This document shows, in pieces, positions 6,374-12,904 of a stretch of 14,654 nt of DNA. Each line of letters begins with the position of its first letter. The first letter of the stretch is position 1. Both the position numbers and the translations under genes were made by a program. A model generated the notes under the pieces. It was given only the letters and a program-made list of their open reading frames with translations. It made no database searches and was not told the DNA's origin. Where the stretch lies: contig JASEHX010000023.1 of assembly GCA_030018645.1 (NCBI GenBank), forward strand, positions 1 to 14,654, in the 5' to 3' direction. The stretch comes from Candidatus Margulisiibacteriota bacterium (GTDB lineage Bacteria; Margulisbacteria; WOR-1; O2-12-FULL-45-9).

Positions 6374-7491
6374 TAGATCACCTCAATTCCCGCTTTTATC
6401 GCCCCTACCCTTTTCATGGCCTGCAAGATGGCAACCAAATCTTTGGGGGAAGCGCCGATCCTATTCAATGCTTTGACTAAACTGGACAATGATGCTCCTG
6501 CCGGGATGGCCCGGAGCTTGGCCTGCGGCCTTTTAATTTTAGCGGTGGACAAAGCGCGATAGCTGTTTTCATCCATAGAAACATCGGTTGCATTGCCTTC
6601 AGAGTATAAATTGATATCATCAATCAATACGTCTATCCCAGCATACGAAACTGCTACCGGCGCAATCCGCACATTTTCGCCAATAACAATGGTGCCGGTA
6701 CGTTCGTTAACGACGATTTTAGCCACCACTTCCGGGATAACGGTTAAATTTTCCACTTTGGCAATAAGACTGATTAGATCCTCCTCGCCGGCCAAAGGGA
6801 TAGAAATAGTCCCGGCATCTTTGGCTACGGCATCTAATCCGCTGCGGCGGATTGAATCAACCGCCCGGTTGGCAGTAGTAAAATCAGGCTCATTAAGCAC
6901 AATAGTCAGAACGCCTTTATCGCCTAAATTGACCGGTACTTCTTTCTCGACCAGTGCCCCTCCCGGGATCCGGCCGGCATTGGTTTGCCGTTGTTTAATA
7001 TAAGGAACGATAGGTGAACTGGGTTCAACCCCAACAATCAAACTGCCTTGCGCAACCGCGTATATTTTGTCATCAACCCCGTGCAGAGGGGTGATGAGAA
7101 GCGTCCCGCCCTGCAGAGAAGTAGCGTCACCCATCGAAGCGACATTGACGTCAATTTTCTGTCCAGATTTGATGAACGGCGGCAGTGTGGCAGTGACCAT
7201 GACCGCTGCTACATTGCGTGACTTAAAGTTAACCGACTGCGGCACAACCCCCATTCGGGACAGCAAATTGGTTAACGCTTGCTGGGTAAATCCGGTAGCT
7301 GTTTTGTCGCCGGTATTGTATAAGCCGACAACCAATCCAAAACCCATCAATTGATTATCGCGTGCTTCTAAAATATGGCCGATATCTTTGATGCGGGCAG
7401 AAAGAGACGCCGCATGAGCAGGTAAACAAAGGGTCAAGCAGCAAGCAGCAAGGGTCAAGAAAAAGATAATACTATATTTCTGTCTTAGCAT
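6373..7491 (-). CDS. flgI: FlgI, flagellar P-ring protein
   Basis: 372 residues, normal for FlgI. A Sec signal peptide (1-27) ends with PAHA and probably cleaves there. The mature part shows the FlgI hallmarks: NQLMGFGLVVGLYNTGDKT (46-64), the PQSVNFKSRNVAAVMVTATL block (84-103), SGQKIDVNVASMGDATSLQGG (109-129) and GSLIVG. FlgI assembles as a ring around the rod in the peptidoglycan layer after Sec export, helped by FlgA. The ATG lies one base after the flgH stop and has no Shine-Dalgarno sequence, so translation is probably coupled to flgH. Its signal peptide contains a 21-base near-repeat coding for LTLAACC followed by LTLCLPA. Confidence 0.97.
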   Translation of the reverse strand: MLRQKYSIIFFLTLAACCLTLCLPAHAASLSARIKDIGHILEARDNQLMGFGLVVGLYNTGDKTATGFTQQALTNLLSRMGVVPQSVNFKSRNVAAVMVTATLPPFIKSGQKIDVNVASMGDATSLQGGTLLITPLHGVDDKIYAVAQGSLIVGVEPSSPIVPYIKQRQTNAGRIPGGALVEKEVPVNLGDKGVLTIVLNEPDFTTANRAVDSIRRSGLDAVAKDAGTISIPLAGEEDLISLIAKVENLTVIPEVVAKIVVNERTGTIVIGENVRIAPVAVSYAGIDVLIDDINLYSEGNATDVSMDENSYRALSTAKIKRPQAKLRAIPAGASLSSLVKALNRIGASPKDLVAILQAMKRVGAIKAGIEVI

Positions 7492-7492
7492 G

Positions 7493-8089
7493 TTAAAATA
7501 ACCAATTAAAGAAGCGCGTTAGCCAGCCCGGCTCTTCGCCTTCCGCTACGGTGCCGGTTCCTTTTACTAAAAGTTCTGCATTGGCTACCTGGTATGAATA
7601 AATTGTGTTTGCTCCGCTGATATCTTTGGGCCTAACTATGCCGGTAATGGTAATTTCTTGGATTTCGTCGTTGACGGTAACTTTGTGTTTTCCCATAATT
7701 GACACATTGCCATTCGGCAGGACATCGGTAACCCAGGCTGAAATGCGGGCCGTAACACTGCTAGTGCGGGTAGTTTGTCCTGAACCAGTAAATTTGTTGC
7801 CCCACTGGGCGGCGATTTGGTTATTGGTACCGACAATAGGCGCAAGCTGGGTTAAAGTGTGGGTTAATTTTGCCGACAACTCATCTTTTTTGTCGGTCTT
7901 AGTACCAGCCTTATTTTGGGCCGACGTGCTTTCAATAATCAAAATGTTGATAATATCCCCCACTTTGTAGGCCTTTTCCGTGCTGTAAGGCGAAGCGCTT
8001 TCTTCACTCCAGACAGAATCAGCGAAAGCGGACGACAAGCAAGTGAAGAGTGAAAGGATAAGTATAACAGCCCTCACCCTGTTCGTCAT
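7493..8089 (-). CDS. flgH: FlgH, flagellar L-ring protein (apparently not a lipoprotein)
   Basis: 198 residues, a little shorter than in enterobacteria. The conserved core is present: VGDIINILIIESTSAQNKAG (43-62), the IVGTNNQIAAQWGNKFTGSG region, NGNVSIMGKHKVTVNDEIQE, and the family signature ITGIVRPKDISGANTIYSYQ followed by VANAELLVKG. FlgH forms the outer-membrane L ring around the rod. The signal peptide (1-23) ends AFA-DS like a signal peptidase I site; Cys17 sits in LFTC, which does not fit a lipobox well, so lipid attachment is doubtful. The ATG overlaps the flgA stop (ATGA) and has GAGGT 6 bases upstream. The gene implies an outer membrane. Confidence 0.96.
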   Translation of the reverse strand: MTNRVRAVILILSLFTCLSSAFADSVWSEESASPYSTEKAYKVGDIINILIIESTSAQNKAGTKTDKKDELSAKLTHTLTQLAPIVGTNNQIAAQWGNKFTGSGQTTRTSSVTARISAWVTDVLPNGNVSIMGKHKVTVNDEIQEITITGIVRPKDISGANTIYSYQVANAELLVKGTGTVAEGEEPGWLTRFFNWLF

Positions 8090-8805
8090 AACTTTACCTC
8101 AACTTTATCCGCCGCAACAATTTTTGCTTTAAGAGTTTTCTTGGACTCATCACATTTGACCGAGATCTCATCGCCCATATTTCCTTCATCCATCGCAATG
8201 CCTCTAGTTTCAATTTTAACCTTGTCCGATATCACTAGAATTGTAACCTTTTCTCCCCGATGAAGCAAAGGTTTTTTCTTGATCATCCATTCAAAGATAA
8301 CGCTTCTTTTGGGAATAGAAGATTTTACTTCCCGGGTCAACACATCGTCAACGGAATAAAAATATTTTTCCGGGAGAAGCGCGATATCCTTAGCTTCAAT
8401 CGTTATATCATCGGGCGCAATGATTTCTTTCCGGCGCAAAGTTTTTGACGCCGCAACAATTTTTCGAAAAACTTCGATTTTTGCCCTAATGAGATATTTG
8501 GCGGTTTTATTGTTTTCTTTAACTTCGATGGGAAAAATAACACTGCCCGCCGGTCGGAAAAGATGGCTGACCTGGCCGATCTTAACAGCCGCTTTGTCTC
8601 CATAGGCGGCTATTTTTTCAAAAGTATCTTCCGGATATTTAAAAGTAATGCGGATGTCATCTTTGGCCCAAGCGGGATGCTTGGCAAGGACAAAAGACCG
8701 AATCTTTTCAGAAATGATATGTTCCGGGTCAGTTAAAGCCACGGAGGGACTAACAAGAATTAAAAAAGATAAAGCAAACACATAAACAGCCCTCATGATT
8801 ATCAT
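8086..8805 (-). CDS. flgA: FlgA, P-ring assembly chaperone
   Basis: 239 residues. A signal peptide (about 1-23, hydrophobic VYVFALSFLILVSPSVA) directs it to the periplasm. An N-terminal domain is followed by an SAF domain at about 116-178 (ASKTLRRKEIIAPDDITIEA, later REVKSSIPKRSVIFEWMI) and a C-terminal barrel (184-238) that includes the family's G-x-x-GD-x-I-x-V pattern in GNMGDEISVK. FlgA binds FlgI and aids P-ring assembly. The start at 8805 gives an ATGA overlap with the flgG stop; an in-frame ATG at 8796 is possible and would only shorten the signal peptide by three residues. The order flgG-flgA-flgH-flgI supports the assignment even though sequence conservation is moderate, as is usual for FlgA. 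Confidence 0.9.
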   Translation of the reverse strand: MIIMRAVYVFALSFLILVSPSVALTDPEHIISEKIRSFVLAKHPAWAKDDIRITFKYPEDTFEKIAAYGDKAAVKIGQVSHLFRPAGSVIFPIEVKENNKTAKYLIRAKIEVFRKIVAASKTLRRKEIIAPDDITIEAKDIALLPEKYFYSVDDVLTREVKSSIPKRSVIFEWMIKKKPLLHRGEKVTILVISDKVKIETRGIAMDEGNMGDEISVKCDESKKTLKAKIVAADKVEVKL

Positions 8806-9605
8806 GCCTGCTTCATGGCGGTTAGGTTACCCAGCATTGTCTCATAAGATTGCACCGCTTTAGTAATAGTATCAAATACTTTTTGCGCTATGACCAGGTC
8901 CATCATGGAAGTAATCACATTAACGTTTGACTGCTCCAGGGCATATTGCCGGATCTTGCCGAAACTTTCTTCCCCGGCTGTTCCGATGATCTCTTCTCCG
9001 GATGAATCAGTCGCTTGGTATAAATTTTGTCCGATATTTTTCAGCCCATACTTGTTGGGAAAGCGGACTAAACTTATTTGGCCAAGTTCAGAGTAAGTGG
9101 TCTCATTGTTAATTGCGTAATAGACCGTTCCATCCTGCTGTATTACCAGCGAAGTGGTCCCTTCCGGCAAAGTGAGTTCCGTATCCAAAATATGTCCGTT
9201 GGGATCAACAATATTCCCTTGATCATCGGCATGAAAGTTGCCGGCGCGGGTATAAGCATAGGTAGTCCCATCCGCCATTTTGACCCTGAAAAAGCCGTCG
9301 CCTTCAATGGCCAGGTCTAGCGGCCGGCTGGTTGTTTCCAGCGTCCCTTGCGAAAAATCATGGTTGGTAGCGGCGATGCGCACCCCCGTCCCATATTCAA
9401 CATTTACCGGCGTCGGCTCCTCCGCCGACATGGCATCATTGAGGATATCTTTGAATTCCTTGTGGATATAAAAAAGATCTTCCATTTCAGAACGGATTTT
9501 CTTGTAAGCAATAGTTTTTGCATTGGCCAAGTCATTGGTAATATTTAAAACCATATCTTCCGTAGCGGATAAACCGGTGGCTGCAACGTAAAGCGGCTGG
9601 AACAT
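8802..9605 (-). CDS. flgG: FlgG, distal rod protein
   Basis: 267 residues, normal for FlgG. The N-terminal motif MFQPLYVAATGLSATEDMVL (1-20), then NDLANAKTIAYKK, is the rod/hook helix, with the usual NNLAN as NDLAN. The D1 region has TTSRPLDLAIEGDGFFRV (91-108), YTRAGNF and a GQISLVRFPN segment. The C-terminal LEQSNVNVITSMMDLVIAQK (223-242) is the classic FlgG tail. The length of the segment between residues 46 and 65 (FYIHKEFKDILNDAMSAEEP) fits FlgG, where an extra loop makes the rod stiff. The ATG at 9605 has one of the best Shine-Dalgarno sequences in the window (TAAGGAGGTG). It lies 62 bases after flgF, and that gap holds a hairpin. Confidence 0.95.
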   Translation of the reverse strand: MFQPLYVAATGLSATEDMVLNITNDLANAKTIAYKKIRSEMEDLFYIHKEFKDILNDAMSAEEPTPVNVEYGTGVRIAATNHDFSQGTLETTSRPLDLAIEGDGFFRVKMADGTTYAYTRAGNFHADDQGNIVDPNGHILDTELTLPEGTTSLVIQQDGTVYYAINNETTYSELGQISLVRFPNKYGLKNIGQNLYQATDSSGEEIIGTAGEESFGKIRQYALEQSNVNVITSMMDLVIAQKVFDTITKAVQSYETMLGNLTAMKQA

Positions 9606-9610
9606 AATGG

Positions 9611-9620
9611 CACCTCCTTA
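9611..9620 (-). promoter_or_regulatory. Strong ribosome binding site for flgG
   Basis: On the minus strand this reads TAAGGAGGTG, a nearly full match to the 16S rRNA anti-Shine-Dalgarno sequence, 5 bases before the flgG ATG. It fixes the start of flgG and would let ribosomes enter independently after the flgF-flgG gap, where translational coupling is broken. Confidence 0.85.
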
Positions 9621-9635
9621 ACTAACTAACGACAC

Positions 9636-9654
9636 GTCCCGATTTCATCGGGAC
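9636..9654 (-). repeat. Perfect 8-bp inverted repeat (hairpin) between flgF and flgG
   Basis: The plus strand reads GTCCCGAT-TTC-ATCGGGAC, two arms of 8 bases that are exact reverse complements around a 3-base loop. There is no T-run on either side, so it does not look like an intrinsic terminator, and transcription is expected to continue into flgG. It could be an mRNA-stabilising or processing hairpin, or one copy of a short dispersed repeat (REP-like). Only this copy was noticed in the window. Confidence 0.75.
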
Positions 9655-9667
9655 TACGACGAACGAC

Positions 9668-10408
9668 TTACAACTTCCCTAATTCTTGGGCTTTGGTTAA
9701 ATCGGTATCTCGGTCGCGCACGATACGGCTGATGATTTCCTGGTTTTTCTCAATAATAATCATATCCATCATTAATTTTGAAATGTCCGCATTTGAAGTT
9801 TCAACATACCCCTGTATTAAGCGGGGATCTTCGACATCTGTAACGGTTTGGTCGTTATCTGCCATTTTAAAAATACTGCCGGTTACTCTTTCGAAATTTT
9901 GCTGTGATTCCGGCATGATTACCCTTAGCCGGTCAACCACTACCCCATCGGCTTTAATATCGCCATCCTGCGTAATTTCTACGTTTGCTCCCGCCGGGAT
10001 AACAATTTGTCCGCCTTGCCCAATTACCGGATATTGGCCGGCGGTAGTGAGAAGCCGACCATCCTTATCGACCAGGAATCGGCCGTCGCGCGTAAAACCC
10101 ATTCCCCAGTTGCCTTCGACTACAAAATACCCGTCCCCGCCAATGGCACAGTCCAATTGATTTTCAGTTTTCATCAATGCCCCATGGGTTGTGTCACGAT
10201 ATGAATCCTCTACCCTGGGCTTCATGGGTGATAAGAAAGTAAATTTTTGCTGGGCTATTTCCAGCTCAAGCGGGAAAGAGCGTTTGACAACGGAGGATTT
10301 TTGGTACCCTGGCAATTGCGCGCTGACAATATTGTCCATAAGCGTGCGCGCATCTTGATCTGCTCCGTCAAGGCCGGCACAGCCGATTTCTAATATTGGG
10401 TCAGACAT
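9668..10408 (-). CDS. flgF: FlgF-like proximal rod protein
   Basis: 246 residues, as expected for FlgF. The core carries the FlgF/FlgG family signature: GALMKTENQLDCAIGGDGYF (76-95), then FTRDGRFLVDKDGRLLTTAGQ (105-125), and the tail QGYVETSNADISKLMMDMII (199-218), which is the C-terminal rod helix. The N-terminus is unusual: MSDPILEIGCAGLDGADQDA in place of the usual M-x-R-x-[LI]-Y-x-AA-x-G-M, and DNIVSAQLPGYQKS (25-38) in place of NNLANxNTxGYK. The divergence may mean a lineage-specific rod subunit. The ATG at 10408 is supported by the N-terminal alignment length, though it has no Shine-Dalgarno sequence and sits 9 bases after a -10 box. It is the first gene of the flagellar operon. Confidence 0.87.
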   Translation of the reverse strand: MSDPILEIGCAGLDGADQDARTLMDNIVSAQLPGYQKSSVVKRSFPLELEIAQQKFTFLSPMKPRVEDSYRDTTHGALMKTENQLDCAIGGDGYFVVEGNWGMGFTRDGRFLVDKDGRLLTTAGQYPVIGQGGQIVIPAGANVEITQDGDIKADGVVVDRLRVIMPESQQNFERVTGSIFKMADNDQTVTDVEDPRLIQGYVETSNADISKLMMDMIIIEKNQEIISRIVRDRDTDLTKAQELGKL

Positions 10409-10417
10409 GCTGAATGA

Positions 10418-10446
10418 ATTATAGGATGCTGATAGCTGATTGTCAA
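10418..10446 (-). promoter_or_regulatory. Perfect consensus sigma-70-type promoter of the flgF operon
   Basis: On the minus strand TTGACA (10446-10441) is followed by exactly 17 bases and TATAAT (10423-10418), all twelve consensus positions matching. It lies in the 60-base gap after the solo FlhB-C gene. The expected transcription start (6-8 bases after the -10 box, near 10411-10409) falls only 0-3 bases before the flgF ATG at 10408. The mRNA should therefore be leaderless or nearly so, which fits the absence of a Shine-Dalgarno sequence for flgF. It is probably the main promoter of the 15-gene flagellar operon, under the housekeeping sigma factor rather than sigma-28. Confidence 0.85.
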
Positions 10447-10468
10447 CCGGAATTATGGCGAGAAAAAG

Positions 10469-10801
10469 CTATTTTTTTTCTTCTTCACGAAGCTTCTTAA
10501 CTACCCGTTCGCGCTTCTCGGCCATGCGGTCAAGCTTATAAACAAAAAAGAGCACTTCCGCCACCAAAGTATACAATTCCGGCGGTATTTCGGTGTCCAT
10601 TTCCAGCTTAGCGAGCAATTTTGCCAGTTCCGGGTCTTCATACAGCGGAATTTTGTTGTCTTCCGCAATGCGTAAAATCTCATCGGCCATAAGTCCCCGC
10701 CCGGTAGCCAGCACCAGCGGAGCTCGATCTTTATCAACATCATAACGGAGAGCAATAGCTGTTTTTCGCTCTTCTGCCTTTTTTTCTTCAGCTTCTGCCA
10801 T
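10469..10801 (-). CDS. Solo FlhB C-terminal-domain protein (FhlX/YlqH-type, EscU/YscU family)
   Basis: 110 residues from the ATG at 10801, which has AAGGA 7 bases upstream; an upstream in-frame TTG at 10828 would overlap the previous gene. Residues 12-90 match the cytoplasmic export-switch domain of FlhB: KTAIALRYDVDKDRAPLVLA, then GRGLMADEILRIAEDNKIPL (34-53), EDPELAKLL, and EIPPELYTLVAEVLFFVYKL (71-90). The homology begins just after the point where FlhB cleaves itself (NPTH), so the four membrane helices and the NPTH motif are missing. In Bacillus subtilis a protein of this kind (YlqH) can partly replace the FlhB C-terminal domain. The ends are rich in Lys/Glu. It is 10 bases downstream of a FliK-like gene, so the two may act together in switching export from rod/hook to filament substrates. 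Confidence 0.88.
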   Translation of the reverse strand: MAEAEEKKAEERKTAIALRYDVDKDRAPLVLATGRGLMADEILRIAEDNKIPLYEDPELAKLLAKLEMDTEIPPELYTLVAEVLFFVYKLDRMAEKRERVVKKLREEEKK

Positions 10802-10811
10802 CTTTTTTTCC

Positions 10812-12095
10812 TTAGGCCTCAATATCAATTCGTTTCAATAAATCGTCCAGCCTGGGTATCATAGGTATAAGGTATGGTTTGATATTGCACATAGCCGGGT
10901 CAACTTTTACCTGGTAGCCGGTGATCATGTAATTTTGGTTGGCCAGTTTTTGTTGAAAATCGCCGTACTCCTTGGCAATTAAGGAACGCCCCTGTTCGCC
11001 GTAGTCCTTTTCCGAAAAAACAAAAACAATATAAATCTTGTTGTCTTTTATATACATAGATACAATCATTTTCCCCATATTGGTCGTTTCCATTGACATC
11101 ACAACTTGGGTATTGTGCGGGTCAACCTGCGATTCTTTCCCTTCCCCATCGCGCTTGATCACTATCTCAAAATCTTTCGGCGGAGAGGTCATGGCATTGG
11201 GAATTTGATGGTAGATATAATTGATTTCTTGCCTGCCCTGCTGGGATAAAATAGCTTGTGATAAAAGATTTTGTAATACCCCATCCAGTTTCCCTTGAAA
11301 AGAGGATAACGTTGATGATAAGACTTGTGCTTCGGCCGAATTGCCGGCGGGGGCTTTCTCCTGTAAGCCCTGCAATAATGATTTCAAAGCGCGGACATCA
11401 TTGATCCGGTTTTGGCGGGCAGTAACTTTCTCTCCGGCTGATTTTTCGGTAATATTCCGAAAATTTTGGTCAAACTGCGCTAAAAGCGAACTTATTTGGG
11501 CAACGAGATTGGCATCCAGCAATGCCTTCCCCATGCCCAGGGCCGAAGTTAAATTGCCAATTGATTCCTGCAATCCTAATAATTGGGAAGCTAGCCCCGG
11601 ATTTTCAGCAAAATATTGTCCCAATACTTTCACCGCTTGGGGCGAATCTATCCCTTTCATTAATAGTAGTACCGCCGCCTCTTGGGTGGCTTGGGACATA
11701 TTGGTCCCTTGCAGCATGTTTAATAATTTTACAAAATTGGCCCGCGAAATTTCTACCCCGCTGCGCAGCATAAGGGAGGCTAGTTTGGTATTAAAGTCCG
11801 TCGGGTTGATTTGGTTGTTTAATAAATGGGTGCGGATATCTTCAACTGTTAATGGGCGGGCAACTGAAGGTGCGGCTTTGGCCGGTGCCGCGGCAGGAGT
11901 ACTGGGCTGTGTTGGTTGAGCTGGAGCGGCTTCCTCGGGCTTAGTTGGAGCGGTACGGGTTGGAACCCCTCGTACTCCTCCGGCAGTTTGGGCATCTTGC
12001 GCCGAACTTACTGGCGTGGAAGATGATTTACCGGTAGGCCAAATGATTGGTTTTCCGGGATGAACGCCCCCGCCTTCGGTTGTAAATTCAGCCAT
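10812..12095 (-). CDS. FliK-like hook-length-control candidate (YlqG-type context)
   Basis: 427 residues, not recognised with certainty. Residues 20-80 are a disordered Pro/Ala/Thr/Ser-rich stretch. Residues 80-290 are helical and rich in Leu, Gln, Ser and Asn, with no Cys, like export substrates. The C-terminal part (about 325-400) has the profile of the FliK C-terminal domain: VVMSMETTNMGKMIVSMYIK, then NKIYIVFVFSEKD, an amphipathic helix and GYQVKV (family: L-P-x-x-LGxVxVxLxxxxxxxxVxF). The next gene is a FlhB C-terminal-domain protein, the known partner type of FliK, and the pair resembles ylqG-ylqH of Bacillus. It starts 9 bases after rplY with only a weak Shine-Dalgarno sequence. No signal peptide is seen. 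The role as ruler or switch is inferred from the C-terminal pattern and the neighbour. Confidence 0.6.
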   Translation of the reverse strand: MAEFTTEGGGVHPGKPIIWPTGKSSSTPVSSAQDAQTAGGVRGVPTRTAPTKPEEAAPAQPTQPSTPAAAPAKAAPSVARPLTVEDIRTHLLNNQINPTDFNTKLASLMLRSGVEISRANFVKLLNMLQGTNMSQATQEAAVLLLMKGIDSPQAVKVLGQYFAENPGLASQLLGLQESIGNLTSALGMGKALLDANLVAQISSLLAQFDQNFRNITEKSAGEKVTARQNRINDVRALKSLLQGLQEKAPAGNSAEAQVLSSTLSSFQGKLDGVLQNLLSQAILSQQGRQEINYIYHQIPNAMTSPPKDFEIVIKRDGEGKESQVDPHNTQVVMSMETTNMGKMIVSMYIKDNKIYIVFVFSEKDYGEQGRSLIAKEYGDFQQKLANQNYMITGYQVKVDPAMCNIKPYLIPMIPRLDDLLKRIDIEA

Positions 12096-12104
12096 CTCAA
12101 TTTC

Positions 12105-12851
12105 TTATTTCTTATCTTCGCTTGCCGCTTTTTCTTTGGCAGGAGCCGTTTTTTCTTTAACTGGAGCAGCTCCGGGCGCCGCCTTTTCTTTAACGCTTTC
12201 TTCAGCCGCCGCTGCGCCAGCTTCGGCGGCAGCCGCTTCTTCCGGCGTCAGGACTGGAGCAGGAGCAGCAACTTCTTCTTCCTTGGTCGGCAGTGTTACC
12301 GAAGCAATCAACTCATTTTGGGAAGATATGATTTCAATCTTGTTAGAAACGGGCAGGTCTGAAACCTGCAGTGAATCATTAATTTTTAGATTGGAGGCGT
12401 CGACTGTATACTTATCCGGCAAATCACCGGGGAAACAGCGGATTTCAATTTCCCGCAAGCCATGCACTAAAACACCGTTTTCATCCTTAACCCCAATGGG
12501 GATTCCGACAAGTTCAACTGGTATTTTGGCCTTAATTTTTTCATCCATGACAATATGTTTAAAATCAATATGGATAATATCATCGGTCACGGGATTTCTT
12601 TGCAATGCATATGTGATTACCGGCACCGTTTGGGCATTTTTGCCGTTTTCGATGACCAAATTAAAGATTAAGTTGGTCCCGCTTTCAGAACGGAGGATTT
12701 TTTTGGTGAATTCCTGGGCATCAACCGCTACTGGAGTTGCTGAAAATTTTGAACCATAAACGACAGCTGGAATAAAACCGGATCTTCGGACCTTATCCGA
12801 CTGTTTTCCTAGTTCGCTTCTTTCTTTGCCTTTTACCTCAACTTTGGCCAT
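12105..12851 (-). CDS. rplY: Ribosomal protein bL25, long Ctc form
   Basis: 248 residues, of the long Ctc (general stress protein CTC) type. Residues 1-90 form the 5S rRNA-binding L25 domain (ERSELGKQSDKVRRSGFIPAVVYG, and ITYALQRNPVTDDIIHIDF), followed by the TL5/CTC C-terminal beta domain (VELVGIPIGVKDENGVLVHG, IRCFPGDLPDKYTVDASNLK, ending about 190). A tail of about 55 residues (193-248) is almost all Ala, Glu, Lys and Pro. The protein binds 5S rRNA in the large subunit. The ATG at 12851 has the Shine-Dalgarno sequence AAGGAG 8 bases upstream. In many genomes rplY stands before pth; here it is followed by a flagellar-type gene instead. Confidence 0.97.
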   Translation of the reverse strand: MAKVEVKGKERSELGKQSDKVRRSGFIPAVVYGSKFSATPVAVDAQEFTKKILRSESGTNLIFNLVIENGKNAQTVPVITYALQRNPVTDDIIHIDFKHIVMDEKIKAKIPVELVGIPIGVKDENGVLVHGLREIEIRCFPGDLPDKYTVDASNLKINDSLQVSDLPVSNKIEIISSQNELIASVTLPTKEEEVAAPAPVLTPEEAAAAEAGAAAAEESVKEKAAPGAAPVKEKTAPAKEKAASEDKK

Positions 12852-12875
12852 AGCTTTATCTCCTTGTAATAATTC

Positions 12876-12904
12876 AGTTTATCATATTAAATCTTGGTTT
12901 TCAA
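12876..12904 (-). promoter_or_regulatory. Candidate promoter of rplY
   Basis: On the minus strand TTGAAA (12904-12899), 17 bases, then TAAACT (12881-12876), with TG one base before the -10 box (extended -10). The -35 matches at 5 of 6 positions and the -10 at 4 of 6. It overlaps the end of mrdA and would give a leader of about 18 bases containing the rplY Shine-Dalgarno sequence. It could separate expression of rplY and the FliK-like gene from mrdA. Confidence 0.35.

Noticed and set aside
10428..10440. GCTGAT-A-GCTGAT direct repeat inside the promoter spacer
   Set aside because: Only two 6-base copies; likely chance, or a trace of a short tandem repeat, and not enough to claim an operator.
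10461..10480. A-run and T-run at the end of the solo FlhB-C gene as a terminator
   Set aside because: The possible stem is made only of A-T pairs, and no GC-rich stem precedes a T-run; too weak to call an intrinsic terminator.
10802..10828. Upstream TTG start for the solo FlhB-C protein
   Set aside because: It would overlap the FliK-like gene, whereas the ATG at 10801 has a well-spaced AAGGA ribosome binding site.
12136..12759. Plus-strand open frame of 207 codons opposite rplY
   Set aside because: The Ser/Ala-rich translation mirrors the Ala/Lys/Glu tail and body of L25; no domain and no upstream signal.
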